A stretch of 64,000 nt of DNA, taken from contig QBVW01000002.1 in assembly GCA_003284215.1 (NCBI GenBank), positions 91,219-155,218 of the forward strand, in the 5' to 3' direction. This stretch comes from SAR86 cluster bacterium AG-313-D11. Lineage in GTDB: Bacteria; Pseudomonadota; Gammaproteobacteria; Magnimaribacterales; D2472. Below are positions 45,399 to 55,037 of this stretch, piece by piece (positions within the stretch are counted from its first letter, which is position 1; every line of letters starts with the position of its first letter). Under the pieces are notes generated by a model, which searched no databases, was not told where the DNA came from, and saw only the letters and a program-made list of their open reading frames with translations. Made by a program: the position numbers and the translations under genes.

Positions 45399-47260
45399 TT
45401 AACAGCTGTTAAATTTTGCAAACGAACTTTTTTATTCTGCTTCATTGAATGATCCAAAAAACCATTGAATTGTTGGTTTAACAAATTATTATAAAATTCT
45501 TCATAACGAGAAACGCTTTCTCCAAGCTCATCAGCTGAAGGCACTATCTGGTTTGAGGATTGAGCCCAGTATCGATCACCATTATTAGCCTCATATGAAA
45601 CTGTCTCACCTAATGCAGATTCAAATATTTCATTAATTACTTCAGGAGGCAATAATGAGCTAAATCTTTTCACAGATTTAAAGTTTTCCTTTGAAAAACC
45701 AGCTTGTGATGGAAGCATTGATTCTCCAACTAATATTTTTTCAGCATTTTTTGAAAATTCATCTATTAAGGAGTTTGCTTTTTGATCTCTCACCTCATCC
45801 ATGACAATTCCCACAACATCTTCAAAGGCTTGAACAGCAGGTTGAATAGCTTGTGTCATAACAATAAAGCCGTAGCTGTTATCACTTTCGTATATTTCGA
45901 TTTGGTTCGGCTTGAGATCCGCATCAAATAGCTCAGAAGCAGAAACTGCAGCAAAGTTATTTATCGAAACCTCATCAGCTGACTGCAACCCAGTGATTTG
46001 TATGGGAGATTTAGCAAACTTAGCAAGATCATTTAAGGTTCCACCTTCAAGCACAAGAGATTCAAGTTCCAAAAAGTTGTCCTGCATGAGTGCCAATGCC
46101 TCAGCATCAATCAGCTCATCTTCTAATTCTTTCTCCATTTCAGCTTGAGTTTTTATAGAAGGCTTCAAAATCTCAGTTAGTTTAAGAATGTGTAGTGAGT
46201 CTTCTAACTCAATCACCTGAGATGTTTCATTTAAGCTCATGCTTAAAATAGCCTCCTCAAACTCTTGAGGAAATGCATCGCCAGATGATAGCCCTAAATC
46301 ACCCTGATTGTCTTTTGATGCAAGATCTTCGCTTGATGAGGCAACAAGATCTTCAAATGATATTTCGCCTGATTGAAGCATTTGGTAGTCTTGAGAAATT
46401 TTAGAGCGAGCAGCCTCCTCGTTTTCATAATTGTCCTTTTCAATCATATGATGTGAAATTCTGTTTTGTGTTAACTGATTTGCATCCTTTAAGTAATCTG
46501 CATAGGCTTCAGCAATATAATTTTCAGGGATTGCAACTTGATCTTTGAATTCTTCGTAGGTCAAGACAATATAAGAGAAGTCTCTTTTTTCTTTAGATAA
46601 AAATAAAAAAGGATTGGTATTAAAAAATACTTCAGCTTCTTCCATAGAGGCATCTTGAGAATTGATTAAAGGCTTTTTATCAATTTTTACAAAATTGATA
46701 TCTCTTGAGGTTTCTAGCATCGATGCTAAAGCATCTAAATTGTCTTGAATAGGAAAAGCGATTGAACTCATGGCACCAAACATTCTCTCAAGAGCGATGC
46801 TCTCTTGCATCAGTGCAAAATAATCATCAGGAGTCCAACCATTAGCCCTGATGGTTGATTCGAAAATCGTCTGATCAAACCCTTGATCACCTTGAAATGC
46901 ATCCATTTGAATGACTTCTTTTTTAGCTTCTTTTAAAGAGACACTCAAACCTAAATCTTTTGCCTGAGAGAACATAATTTTTTGATTAATCACTTCATTT
47001 TTAATTAGCTCTAAAGAAACGCTCTCATCAAGATCTTCTAAAGTAAAATCTTCACCATAAATCGTTTTCAATCTTTGAGTTACTTGGCCGCTGGCTATAT
47101 TTACGTCCAACTGAGTAACAGGCTCACCATTAACCGTTCCATAACTTGTAAAGGTAGTTCCAAAAGAAGTTGAGCCAAAAAAAACAAAGGGTATAGCTAA
47201 TAAAATTGCAATAACTATAAGCCTTTTACCAGAAAGAAAGGTTCTGAGCATCTCTAACAT
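45395..47260 (-). CDS. ppiD: Periplasmic folding chaperone / peptidyl-prolyl isomerase PpiD
   Basis: A 621-residue membrane-anchored periplasmic chaperone. A single N-terminal transmembrane helix (about 14-30) follows the typical [14 protein letters not shown] SurA-like N-domain (about 35-230) is followed by one parvulin domain (about 255-360, ISHHMIE to [16 protein letters not shown]) and a C-terminal helical region. Its position after lon and hupB is the classic gammaproteobacterial order. It should help outer-membrane proteins, including the large receptors, leave the Sec translocon. Confidence 0.9.
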   Translation of the reverse strand: MLEMLRTFLSGKRLIVIAILLAIPFVFFGSTSFGTTFTSYGTVNGEPVTQLDVNIASGQVTQRLKTIYGEDFTLEDLDESVSLELIKNEVINQKIMFSQAKDLGLSVSLKEAKKEVIQMDAFQGDQGFDQTIFESTIRANGWTPDDYFALMQESIALERMFGAMSSIAFPIQDNLDALASMLETSRDINFVKIDKKPLINSQDASMEEAEVFFNTNPFLFLSKEKRDFSYIVLTYEEFKDQVAIPENYIAEAYADYLKDANQLTQNRISHHMIEKDNYENEEAARSKISQDYQMLQSGEISFEDLVASSSEDLASKDNQGDLGLSSGDAFPQEFEEAILSMSLNETSQVIELEDSLHILKLTEILKPSIKTQAEMEKELEDELIDAEALALMQDNFLELESLVLEGGTLNDLAKFAKSPIQITGLQSADEVSINNFAAVSASELFDADLKPNQIEIYESDNSYGFIVMTQAIQPAVQAFEDVVGIVMDEVRDQKANSLIDEFSKNAEKILVGESMLPSQAGFSKENFKSVKRFSSLLPPEVINEIFESALGETVSYEANNGDRYWAQSSNQIVPSADELGESVSRYEEFYNNLLNQQFNGFLDHSMKQNKKVRLQNLTAVN

Positions 47261-47297
47261 TTAATTTTCATCCTTTAAAAAATTAACAATGATACAT

Positions 47298-47325
47298 AAA
47301 AAAAGGGTGCATATGCACCCTTTTT
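47298..47325 (-). terminator. Terminator after hupB
   Basis: GGGTGC (47305-47310), loop ATAT, GCACCC (47315-47320), with an A-run before and a T-run after, giving TTTTTTT on the minus strand. It sits between hupB and ppiD. Confidence 0.88.
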
Positions 47326-47351
47326 AAAAAGACTTGTTAAATAAAAATTAA

Positions 47352-47630
47352 TTAAGAATTTTTAACTTTATCTTTAAGACCTTTACCTGCTTTAAAGCCA
47401 GGAACTTTTGATGCTGCTATATGCATAGCTGCACCTGTCTGTGGATTTCTTCCCTCTCTGGCAGCTCTGTGTCTGACAGAAAAAGTTCCAAAGCCTACAA
47501 GTGAAACTGTATCCCCTTTCCCAAGCGCATCACCGATAGAATCTAAAACCGCATCAACAGCTCTTCCAGCTGAAGCTTTGGTAACGTCTGCTGATGAAGC
47601 AACTGCGTCTACTAAGTCTGATTTATTCAT
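47352..47630 (-). CDS. hupB: DNA-binding protein HU
   Basis: A 92-residue nucleoid protein. It matches HU over its whole length: [11 protein letters not shown] at the start, [25 protein letters not shown] around the DNA-bending arm, and [15 protein letters not shown] at the end. I place the start at ATG 47630, which has an excellent GAGGAG ribosome site. A frame open to 47681 adds 17 residues absent from the family. It has its own promoter and terminator between lon and ppiD. Confidence 0.96.
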   Translation of the reverse strand: MNKSDLVDAVASSADVTKASAGRAVDAVLDSIGDALGKGDTVSLVGFGTFSVRHRAAREGRNPQTGAAMHIAASKVPGFKAGKGLKDKVKNS

Positions 47631-47666
47631 TGAATTCTCCTCTGGTTTGTTAAAGTACTTAGGTCT

Positions 47667-47695
47667 ATCAAAAGCTATCAAGCTTCAAATGTCAA
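47667..47695 (-). promoter_or_regulatory. hupB promoter
   Basis: TTGACA (47695-47690), a 17-base spacer and TTTGAT (47672-47667) on the minus strand, 36 bases before the start codon. Confidence 0.65.
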
Positions 47696-47710
47696 GCACT
47701 AAAACCTATC

Positions 47711-50122
47711 CTAATGGGGATTTCTTGAGCTTGAACGTATGTTTGGGGATTTGGTTTTATTGATATTTTTGCCAGTACCTTTTTTAGTCAAGGGTTTTGG
47801 TTCTGATGTAAGTGCATGAGTTATGGCTTCATCAACCCATCTGATCGGCAGAATTTCAAGCGCATGAGTAATTTGAGAAGGTATTTCTCTAAGGTCTGCA
47901 GCGTTATCTTCAGGAATAATAACCCTTTTGATTCCACCACGCTTTGCAGCTAGTAGTTTCTCTTTCAGGCCACCAATCTTTGTAACCTGGCCATGCAAAG
48001 TAATTTCACCAGTCATGGCAGTATCAGAGCGAACTGGAATGCCTGTAAATACTGAAATTAAAGCTGTGCACATTCCAACACCAGCGCTAGGACCATCCTT
48101 TGGGGTTGCACCGTCTGGTACATGAATATGAACGTCATACTTCTCATAAAAGTTACTTGGTATCCCAAGTTTTTCTGACCTAGATCTAACAACTGTTAAT
48201 GCGGCTTGAATTGATTCTTGCATAACATCACCCAGTGAACCTGTTTTAATCACCTGACCTTTTCCAGGAACATATGATGATTCTATGGTTAAAAGCTCAC
48301 CACCAACCTCAGTCCACGCCAAGCCAGAAACCTTACCAACGATATCTTCAATGTCAGCTTGGCCAAACTTAAACTTTTGAACGCCACAATATTTTTCAAG
48401 ATTTTTAGGAGTAATATTGATAGAGCTTTTAGTTTTTTTAGGATCAGCTAAGACCCGCTCTTTAACTGACTTTCTAAATATTTTTGCAATCTGCCTTTCG
48501 AGACCCCTGACACCAGCCTCTCGAGTGTAATACCGCACTATATCTAAAATTGATTTATCGCTTAACTTAACCTCTTTGTCATCTAACCCATTTCGTTCAA
48601 GTTGCTTTGGAATTAAGTATTGCTTTGCAATATTTAATTTTTCATCCTCAATGTAGCCTGGCAATCTAATTATTTCCATGCGATCAAGCAGTGGACCTGG
48701 AATATTTAAACTGTTTGCTGTGCAAACAAACATTACTTCTGAAAGATCGAAATCAACCTCTAGGTAGTGATCAGAAAAAGTATTATTTTGCTCAGGATCT
48801 AAAACTTCTAATAAAGCAGATGCAGGATCGCCCCTGTGATCCATGCCCATTTTATCAATTTCATCCAACAAAAATAATGGATTTTTAACTTCTACTTTCG
48901 AAAGTTTCTGAATGATCTTGCCAGGCATAGAACCAATGTAGGTTCTTCTGTGACCACGAATCTCAGCTTCATCTCTCACCCCACCTAGAGACATCCGAGC
49001 AAATTTTCGATTAGTTGCTCTTGCTATAGATTTACCAAGGGATGTTTTGCCGACACCTGGTGGACCAACAAGACATAGTACAGGAGCCTTGAGTTTTTTA
49101 ACTCTTTGCTGAACAGCAAGATATTCTAAGATTCTTTCTTTGACCTCATCCAAGCCAAAATGATCTTCGTTTAAAATCTCGGTTGCTGAACCTAAATGAG
49201 ACTTAACTTTGCTTCTTTTTTTCCATGGAATCCCAGTCAGCCAATCTAAATAAGAGCGAACCACAGAAGCTTCAGCGGACATGGGTGACATTTGCTTAAA
49301 TTTAGTAAATTCATTATTAGCTTTTTTTAAAGCTTCCTTTGACATTCCTGCTTTTGAAATGCTTTCCTCTAATTGTGTAAGCTCATCACCCTCTTCACTA
49401 ATGTCTCCCAATTCTTTTTGTGCAGCTTTGATTTGCTCATTCAAGTAATACTCTCGTTGAGACTTTTCCATTTGACCCTTAACTCTATTTCGAATTCTTT
49501 TATCAACATCCATTACATCTAATTGAGACTCTATATAAGCAATCAAAATCTCAGCTCTTAATTGAAAATCAGCTGTTTCAAGAATTTCTTGCTTTTGTTT
49601 GATTTCCATAGGTAGATGACCAGCTATAGAATCAATAATTCTAGATAAGTCATCCAAAGCGTCAATGGAGGCTAAAACCTCTGGAGCAATTTTCTTTGTA
49701 ATTTTAATAAAATCATGAAACTTTGCTTTGATAAATCTTGAAAGGTTTTCCCCATCTTTAGGGTCAATTTTTGACTCAGCAATAAGGCTGACTCTTACTT
49801 TAGAAAATTTATCATCAGATTCTAAAGATTGCATTTGAGCCCTATGAGAGCCTTCAACCAAGACTTTGACAGTGCCATCGGGCAATTTAATTAATTGTAA
49901 AATATTCGCGATGGTCGCAACTTTATATAAATCATCGAATAAGGGTGCGTCTAACGAACCATCTTTTTGAGCCGATAAGATAATTTTCTTTTCACTCGCC
50001 ATGGCAGCATTTAATGCATTGATAGATTTATTTCTTCCTACAAATAAAGTTGAAACGACTCCTGGAAAGACAACAACATCTCTTAAAGGAATGAGGGGTA
50101 GATCATATTTAATAGTAGCCAT
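47711..50122 (-). CDS. lon: ATP-dependent protease Lon
   Basis: An 803-residue cytoplasmic AAA+ protease. It has the N-terminal substrate-binding domain (1-200), a coiled coil (about 220-260), Walker A GPPGVGKT (353-360) and Walker B FLLDEIDK. The Ser-Lys dyad is Ser679 in DGPSAGVG and Lys722 in GGLKEKLL, by my count at the same numbers as in E. coli Lon. The C-terminal tail after about 775 is basic and low-complexity. It starts 30 bases after clpX in the tig-clpP-clpX-lon cluster. Confidence 0.97.
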   Translation of the reverse strand: MATIKYDLPLIPLRDVVVFPGVVSTLFVGRNKSINALNAAMASEKKIILSAQKDGSLDAPLFDDLYKVATIANILQLIKLPDGTVKVLVEGSHRAQMQSLESDDKFSKVRVSLIAESKIDPKDGENLSRFIKAKFHDFIKITKKIAPEVLASIDALDDLSRIIDSIAGHLPMEIKQKQEILETADFQLRAEILIAYIESQLDVMDVDKRIRNRVKGQMEKSQREYYLNEQIKAAQKELGDISEEGDELTQLEESISKAGMSKEALKKANNEFTKFKQMSPMSAEASVVRSYLDWLTGIPWKKRSKVKSHLGSATEILNEDHFGLDEVKERILEYLAVQQRVKKLKAPVLCLVGPPGVGKTSLGKSIARATNRKFARMSLGGVRDEAEIRGHRRTYIGSMPGKIIQKLSKVEVKNPLFLLDEIDKMGMDHRGDPASALLEVLDPEQNNTFSDHYLEVDFDLSEVMFVCTANSLNIPGPLLDRMEIIRLPGYIEDEKLNIAKQYLIPKQLERNGLDDKEVKLSDKSILDIVRYYTREAGVRGLERQIAKIFRKSVKERVLADPKKTKSSINITPKNLEKYCGVQKFKFGQADIEDIVGKVSGLAWTEVGGELLTIESSYVPGKGQVIKTGSLGDVMQESIQAALTVVRSRSEKLGIPSNFYEKYDVHIHVPDGATPKDGPSAGVGMCTALISVFTGIPVRSDTAMTGEITLHGQVTKIGGLKEKLLAAKRGGIKRVIIPEDNAADLREIPSQITHALEILPIRWVDEAITHALTSEPKPLTKKGTGKNINKTKSPNIRSSSRNPH

Positions 50123-50152
50123 ATAAATATAATGAGGGGGAATTAATTAAAT

Positions 50153-51400
50153 TCAACCAGCTGATGAACTTTTTTTCTTAGCAGACTTATAAACCTTGAT
50201 AGGATCGGTTGCATGCAAAACAGAGTTCTCATCTACGATCACTTTTTCTAAATCAATATTTGGAAGCTCAAACATTGTATCCATTAACAGTTCTTCCATG
50301 ATAGATCTTAAGCCACGAGCACCTGTTTTTCTTTGTAAAGCTTTTTTAGCGATTTCAAGCAAAGCTTCGGTTCTAAAATCTAATTCAACCTCATCGATAT
50401 CAAATAGATATTTATATTGATTAACCAAAGCATTCTTCGGCTCTTGAAGAATTCTCACTAAGGCTTCTTCATCTAATTCATGAAGCGTTGAAATAACAGG
50501 TAGCCTGCCAACAAATTCTGGTATCAAACCGAATTTAACCAAGTCTTCAGGTTCAAGTGTCTCCACAATGGAAGATACGGATGCTTGAGTATCTTTTACA
50601 GATGCTCCAAAGCCAATCCCAGATTTGTCAGTACGGTGTTTGATGACTTCATCAATCCCAGAAAAAGCACCTCCGCATATAAATAAAATATTTGATGTAT
50701 CGATTTGAATAAATTCTTGTTGTGGATGCTTCCTGCCACCTTGAGGAGGAATGGACGCAACCGTTCCTTCAATAAGTTTGAGTAACGCCTGTTGAACCCC
50801 TTCTCCAGAAACATCACGCGTGATGGAGGGATTGTCTGACTTTCTTGCAATCTTATCTATCTCATCTATGTATACAATTCCAAGGGCTGCTTTGTCAGGA
50901 TCATAGTCACATTTTTGTAAAAGTTTTTGAATAATATTCTCAACATCTTCACCAACATAGCCAGCTTCTGTAAGAGTTGTTGCATCAGCAATAGTAAATG
51001 GAACGTTTAAAACTCTTGCCAGTGTTTGGGCTAAAAGTGTTTTTCCGCTTCCGGTAGGCCCAAGCAGTAAGACATTACTTTTTTGTAATTCTATATCATC
51101 CTTGGAAGCGTTAGATCTCAGACGTTTATAGTGATTATAGACTGCAACTGAAAGAGTTTTTTTAGCTTTTTCTTGCCCAATGACATAATCATCAAGTTGA
51201 TTAAAAATTTCTAACGGAGATGGTAAAACCTCAAGAACCTCCTCATCATTAGCCTTTACTTCTTCCTCGATAATATCATTACAAAGATCTACACATTCAT
51301 CACAGATGTAAACACTCGGTCCAGCTATGAGCTTACGAACATCCTCTTGGCCTTTGCCACAGAATGTACATGTCAGTTTAGTGTTATCTTTATTTTCCAT
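50153..51400 (-). CDS. clpX: ClpX, ATPase subunit of the ClpXP protease
   Basis: A 415-residue unfoldase. The N-terminal zinc-binding domain has Cys11, Cys14, Cys33 and Cys36. Walker A is GPTGSGKT (114-121) and Walker B is [10 protein letters not shown]. The pore GYVG loop is present in [11 protein letters not shown], and the ClpP-docking region is in the usual place. It overlaps clpP by 11 bases, so the pair is cotranslated. Confidence 0.98.
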   Translation of the reverse strand: MENKDNTKLTCTFCGKGQEDVRKLIAGPSVYICDECVDLCNDIIEEEVKANDEEVLEVLPSPLEIFNQLDDYVIGQEKAKKTLSVAVYNHYKRLRSNASKDDIELQKSNVLLLGPTGSGKTLLAQTLARVLNVPFTIADATTLTEAGYVGEDVENIIQKLLQKCDYDPDKAALGIVYIDEIDKIARKSDNPSITRDVSGEGVQQALLKLIEGTVASIPPQGGRKHPQQEFIQIDTSNILFICGGAFSGIDEVIKHRTDKSGIGFGASVKDTQASVSSIVETLEPEDLVKFGLIPEFVGRLPVISTLHELDEEALVRILQEPKNALVNQYKYLFDIDEVELDFRTEALLEIAKKALQRKTGARGLRSIMEELLMDTMFELPNIDLEKVIVDENSVLHATDPIKVYKSAKKKSSSAG

Positions 51401-52004
51401 TCGTGGAGGGTCTACTCTCTAATATTTCATCAATTATGCCATAGGTCTTGGCTTCCTTAGCATTCAAAAAATTATCTCTATCAGTGTCCTGCTCAACTTT
51501 CTTTAAAGTTTTACCAGTGTGCTTAGCCAATATCTCATTTACTTTATGTTTGACCAAAAGCATTTCTTTAGCATGAATTTCAAAATCAGAAGCTTGACCC
51601 TGAAAACCGCCCAGCGGTTGATGAATCATTATCCTGGAATTTGTTAATGCAAATCTTTTTCCTTTTTCTCCACCAGCAAGTAAAAGTGACCCCATGCTTG
51701 CAGCCTGACCAATACACAATGTTGAAACTTCTGGAGCAATAAATTGCATCGTGTCATATATAGCTAATCCTGAAGAAATTACACCTCCAGGAGAGTTAAT
51801 GTAAATACTAATATCTTTTTCAGGATTCTCTGATTCTAAAAACAGAAGTTGAGCAACAACTAAGTTAGAAATGTAATCATCTATAGGACCAGATAAGAAT
51901 ATAATTCTCTCTTTTAAGAGTCTGGAATATATATCAAAAGCACGCTCCCCTCTCGGAGTCTGCTCAACAACCATGGGCACTAGGCCAGAATTTATTTTTT
52001 CCAT
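51390..52004 (-). CDS. clpP: ClpP, proteolytic subunit of the Clp protease
   Basis: A 204-residue serine peptidase forming the double-heptamer chamber. The triad is Ser103 (GQAASMGS), His128 (MIHQPLGG) and Asp175 (DRDNF). A short N-terminal propeptide precedes the [19 protein letters not shown] start. Three bases separate it from tig. Confidence 0.98.
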   Translation of the reverse strand: MEKINSGLVPMVVEQTPRGERAFDIYSRLLKERIIFLSGPIDDYISNLVVAQLLFLESENPEKDISIYINSPGGVISSGLAIYDTMQFIAPEVSTLCIGQAASMGSLLLAGGEKGKRFALTNSRIMIHQPLGGFQGQASDFEIHAKEMLLVKHKVNEILAKHTGKTLKKVEQDTDRDNFLNAKEAKTYGIIDEILESRPSTNGK

Positions 52005-52007
52005 AAT

Positions 52008-53309
52008 TTATTTATTAGCTAGTTCTGAAAATTTTATCACCTTAACTTTAGATTTAAGGGCAGAATCTAATTTTTCAATAAGCAAATTTTCTAAAATTAC
52101 CATCCTATACTGATCAAGTTGTTGAGGTTGGCTTTGAATCCATGATCTAAATTGCTCAGCATCTTTATACTTTTCAGCTTCCTCATCAATAAAATTATTT
52201 AAATCCTCTTCCTTTACCTCAAGTTCATATTTTTGGAGCAAGGCTGAAAATAAAAGATCTAATCTGACTCTTTTTTCAGCATTTTCTTTAAACTCACCAA
52301 CTGGAAAAAGGTCTTCAGGAGCATTTTCAACTGTTTGGCCCATTCGCATTAGTGAATCCTTTCGCATTAACTCAGCTTGTTCGCTAACCGTTGCATTCGG
52401 AACCTTGAAATCGTTGCTTTGCAGTAGCGTTTCATAAATAGATTCTTTGGTAAGCGATTTTTCTTGTTGCGCTATTTCACCCTCCATACGTTTTGAGATC
52501 TCTAAGCGAAAACTGCTCTCATCAGAAACATCTTCCATGGCCAACTTTTCAAACAGATCTTTATCAATCGTAGCTTTGTGCATCTCTTGAACTTCATTAA
52601 CAACGATAAAGAATTCGGTCTCTTGCCCTGCTAAGTCTTGTTTAAAATAATCTTCAGGAAAGTGTGTTTTAAATGAAAAATTTTCTCCAGACTTTTTCCC
52701 AAGCAAGTTATCTTCAAACCCCGGGATCATAGATTTCGAGCCTAAAATCAATTTAAAATCTTTAGATTCATTTCCCTCAAAACCCTCGCCATCAATTTTT
52801 CCTTCAAAATCAATAACCACCTGATCTTTTTCCTCAGCAGCTCTTTCAACTTTTTGCCATTCGCAATACCTTTCTAAAATATCATTAATTGCCAAATCAA
52901 CATCTGAGTCGTCCAAGGTAATCTCAGATTTTTCAAAACTTTTCCATCGAGAAAGCTTTGGTTTAACCTCAGGAAAAACTTCAAAGATTGCTGAATAAGA
53001 AATAGGCTTTTTAGCATCCTCATTCTCGATGCTAATTGCAGGTGAAGATGCTGGTTTAATTTTTTGCTCTTGCAGTTCTTTTGGATAACTTTCCTGAATC
53101 AGCTCATTTAAAACTTCATAGTGGATGGAATCTCCATAACGCTGTTTAAGGACATCATCAGGAACATTGCCTTTTCTAAAACCATCAAGCTTTGCAGTAG
53201 ATTTAATTTTTGAAAGCTTGTCAGTATATTTTTTTTCATAATCCTCAACCGGAACTGAAACAGTCAACTTGCGCTCTAAATCTTTAAGTTTTTTTATTTT
53301 ACTAGTCAT
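52008..53309 (-). CDS. tig: Trigger factor
   Basis: A 433-residue ribosome-associated chaperone. The ribosome-binding signature lies at about 40-50 (KLDGFRKGNVPDDVLKQRYG). The central FKBP-type isomerase domain is at about 150-240, with VVIDFEGKIDGEGFEG and LGSKSMIPGFEDNL. The C-terminal helical arms follow. First protein gene of the tig-clpP-clpX-lon run. Its ATG is only 19 bases after the encoded CCA end of tRNA-His, so the tRNA and mRNA probably arise from one transcript. Confidence 0.95.
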   Translation of the reverse strand: MTSKIKKLKDLERKLTVSVPVEDYEKKYTDKLSKIKSTAKLDGFRKGNVPDDVLKQRYGDSIHYEVLNELIQESYPKELQEQKIKPASSPAISIENEDAKKPISYSAIFEVFPEVKPKLSRWKSFEKSEITLDDSDVDLAINDILERYCEWQKVERAAEEKDQVVIDFEGKIDGEGFEGNESKDFKLILGSKSMIPGFEDNLLGKKSGENFSFKTHFPEDYFKQDLAGQETEFFIVVNEVQEMHKATIDKDLFEKLAMEDVSDESSFRLEISKRMEGEIAQQEKSLTKESIYETLLQSNDFKVPNATVSEQAELMRKDSLMRMGQTVENAPEDLFPVGEFKENAEKRVRLDLLFSALLQKYELEVKEEDLNNFIDEEAEKYKDAEQFRSWIQSQPQQLDQYRMVILENLLIEKLDSALKSKVKVIKFSELANK

Positions 53310-53328
53310 TTTATTTATCTAATTTTAA

Positions 53329-53406
53329 TGGGGCGAGCGATGGGGTTCGAACCCACGGCCTCCGGAGCCACAATCCAGCGCTCTAACCAACTGAGCTACG
53401 CCCGCC
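53329..53406 (-). tRNA. tRNA-His (anticodon GTG)
   Basis: A 78-base minus-strand cloverleaf including the encoded G at position -1 (53406) opposite the discriminator C, the hallmark of tRNA-His. The acceptor is GCGGGCG/CGCTCGC, the anticodon loop TTGTGGC and the T-loop TTCGAAC. CCA is encoded. Confidence 0.97.
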
Positions 53407-53418
53407 AAGAAACGAAAC

Positions 53419-53424
53419 ATTATA
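53419..53424 (-). promoter_or_regulatory. -10 box of the tRNA-His promoter
   Basis: A consensus TATAAT on the minus strand 12 bases before the tRNA 5' end. The -35 is not clear. It lies between the tRNA and the stop of the GST-like gene. Confidence 0.55.
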
Positions 53425-53439
53425 GATGCAAATAAGAAT

Positions 53440-54078
53440 CTACGGAAAGATATTTCCATTATTCTTTGCAGGGTCCCATAGCTCATACTTTTGCATAGCT
53501 TGAGCAAAAAGGTCGCTCTTTTCAAAATAATCCAATAAGTTAATAACATTGGGGAATTTTTGAGCAAAGAACCAATTCGGATTAGCAATTCTGCATTGTC
53601 GAATAAATGGAAGAATTGCAATATCTAAAAGACTAACTTGTTTACCAAAAATCCAGGGTCTGGGATCAATCTTAGACTCAAGACAATCAAGAATAATCTT
53701 GCACTCTTGCCGATGTAATTTTGGATCTTCACCATACCGTGATGCATATTTATATCTATCTAGATGATATTTAAATTTAGTATCAAATAAATGAATGAGT
53801 TCTGCAGAAAATATTTCCTCAGCTGCTGAGTATGAATGAACATTGGAAATATGTGTTTCCATAGCCCAAGAAATAATATCTAAACTTTCATCCAAAACTC
53901 TATCTTGGAATTGTAAAACTGGAACCGTTCCCTTCGAGGAGATTTTTAGCATCTCTTCAGGTTTATTTTTGAGTAAGATTTCTCTTAATTCACATTTTTT
54001 TGAGGCCAATATCAATGCCATGCGGGCGCGCATAGCGTAAGGACATCTTCTAAAGCTATAAAGTATTGGCAAAGTCAT
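53440..54078 (-). CDS. Glutathione S-transferase-like protein
   Basis: A 212-residue protein with an N-terminal thioredoxin fold (SFRRCPYAMRARMALILA, with a glutaredoxin-like CPYA) and GTVPVLQFQDRVLDESLDI, the glutathione gamma-glutamyl binding region. An all-helical C-terminal domain follows, with RPWIFGKQVSLLDIAILPFI. The N-terminal Cys favours an omega or reductive GST activity rather than classical conjugation. Ungrouped with its neighbours, though on the same strand as trhO 20 bases away. Confidence 0.9.
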   Translation of the reverse strand: MTLPILYSFRRCPYAMRARMALILASKKCELREILLKNKPEEMLKISSKGTVPVLQFQDRVLDESLDIISWAMETHISNVHSYSAAEEIFSAELIHLFDTKFKYHLDRYKYASRYGEDPKLHRQECKIILDCLESKIDPRPWIFGKQVSLLDIAILPFIRQCRIANPNWFFAQKFPNVINLLDYFEKSDLFAQAMQKYELWDPAKNNGNIFP

Positions 54079-54098
54079 TTTTTATTTAAATGGTTTGA

Positions 54099-55013
54099 TC
54101 ATCCTATATGTTTTTTATTTCTGAGCTTTGCTAAGTCAATCTGTTTTTGTCTTTCAGCATAGCGTTTTTTTTGATCAGCAGTTTTATTATCAAAGCAGTT
54201 CGGGCAACTGATGCCTCTTAAAAATTTAATAGATTGCTTATCATCTTCTGTTATAGGCATTCTGCATCCATGGCACATATCATATGAGCCAACGTTTAAC
54301 TTATGGTCAACCGACACGCGATCATCAAATACAAAACATTCTCCTTGCCAGAGGGATTCCTGCTCATGAACTGTTTCAATGTAGTTTAAAATGCCGCCTC
54401 TTAAATGTGAAACATTTTTAAACCCTTGCTGCTTCATCAGTGATGATGCTTTTTCACAACGAATTCCGCCAGTACAAAACATAGCAATTTCAGTATTTTT
54501 ATCTATGCTCTTATCCAAGTTATTAACCCAATCCGGGAATTCTCGAAAATTTGTTGTTTCTGGCTGAATTGAGTTCTCGAAACTTCCAATTGCATTTTCA
54601 TAAGTATTGCGAGTATCAATAACTAACACATCTTTTCTATTAATTAATTTATTCCAATCTTCTGGTTCGACATAATCTCCCACTTGAAGAAGAGGGTCAG
54701 CTTTTTTATTTCCAATGCTTACTATTTCATCTTTAATTTTAATTTTTAACCTTGGAAATGGCTCTATTGAAGCAAATGAAATCTTAAAATTTAATTCATT
54801 AAATAATTTTTTTTTCTGCAAAAAAAGTTCAAATTCATCCATCGACTCATTTGATCCAGCTAGTGTTCCATTTATTCCCTCTGTAGCCAGTAGAATTGTC
54901 CCCTTTACTGACAAAGACTCTAAGAGTTTTCTGAGACTAGATTGTAATTCTTCCAAATTTGTCATTGGAGTGAATTGGTAAAATGCAGCAATTTTAAATT
55001 CTTGATTTTTCAT
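54099..55013 (-). CDS. trhO: tRNA uridine(34) hydroxylase (rhodanese-like)
   Basis: A 304-residue protein of the YceA/TrhO family that hydroxylates uridine 34 of certain tRNAs toward 5-carboxymethoxy-type modifications. Features are the N-terminal domain with ATEGINGTLAGS (43-54), the rhodanese domain with active-site Cys180 in AMFCTGGIRCEKAS, and a C-terminal zinc-type CHGCR and CPNCF pair (about 244 and 266). The length is slightly shorter than in E. coli. Confidence 0.93.
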   Translation of the reverse strand: MKNQEFKIAAFYQFTPMTNLEELQSSLRKLLESLSVKGTILLATEGINGTLAGSNESMDEFELFLQKKKLFNELNFKISFASIEPFPRLKIKIKDEIVSIGNKKADPLLQVGDYVEPEDWNKLINRKDVLVIDTRNTYENAIGSFENSIQPETTNFREFPDWVNNLDKSIDKNTEIAMFCTGGIRCEKASSLMKQQGFKNVSHLRGGILNYIETVHEQESLWQGECFVFDDRVSVDHKLNVGSYDMCHGCRMPITEDDKQSIKFLRGISCPNCFDNKTADQKKRYAERQKQIDLAKLRNKKHIG

Positions 55014-55037
55014 TTATTTTTATTAAAAATATTTTGT

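Noticed and set aside
47631..47681. N-terminal extension of HU by 17 residues
   Set aside because: HU proteins begin at the downstream Met, which has a strong GAGGAG ribosome site. The hupB promoter -10 falls inside the extension.
53325..53621. 98-residue minus-strand ORF ending in AQLVRALDCGSGGRGFEP
   Set aside because: It is an artefact of reading through tRNA-His, and overlaps the GST-like gene in another frame.
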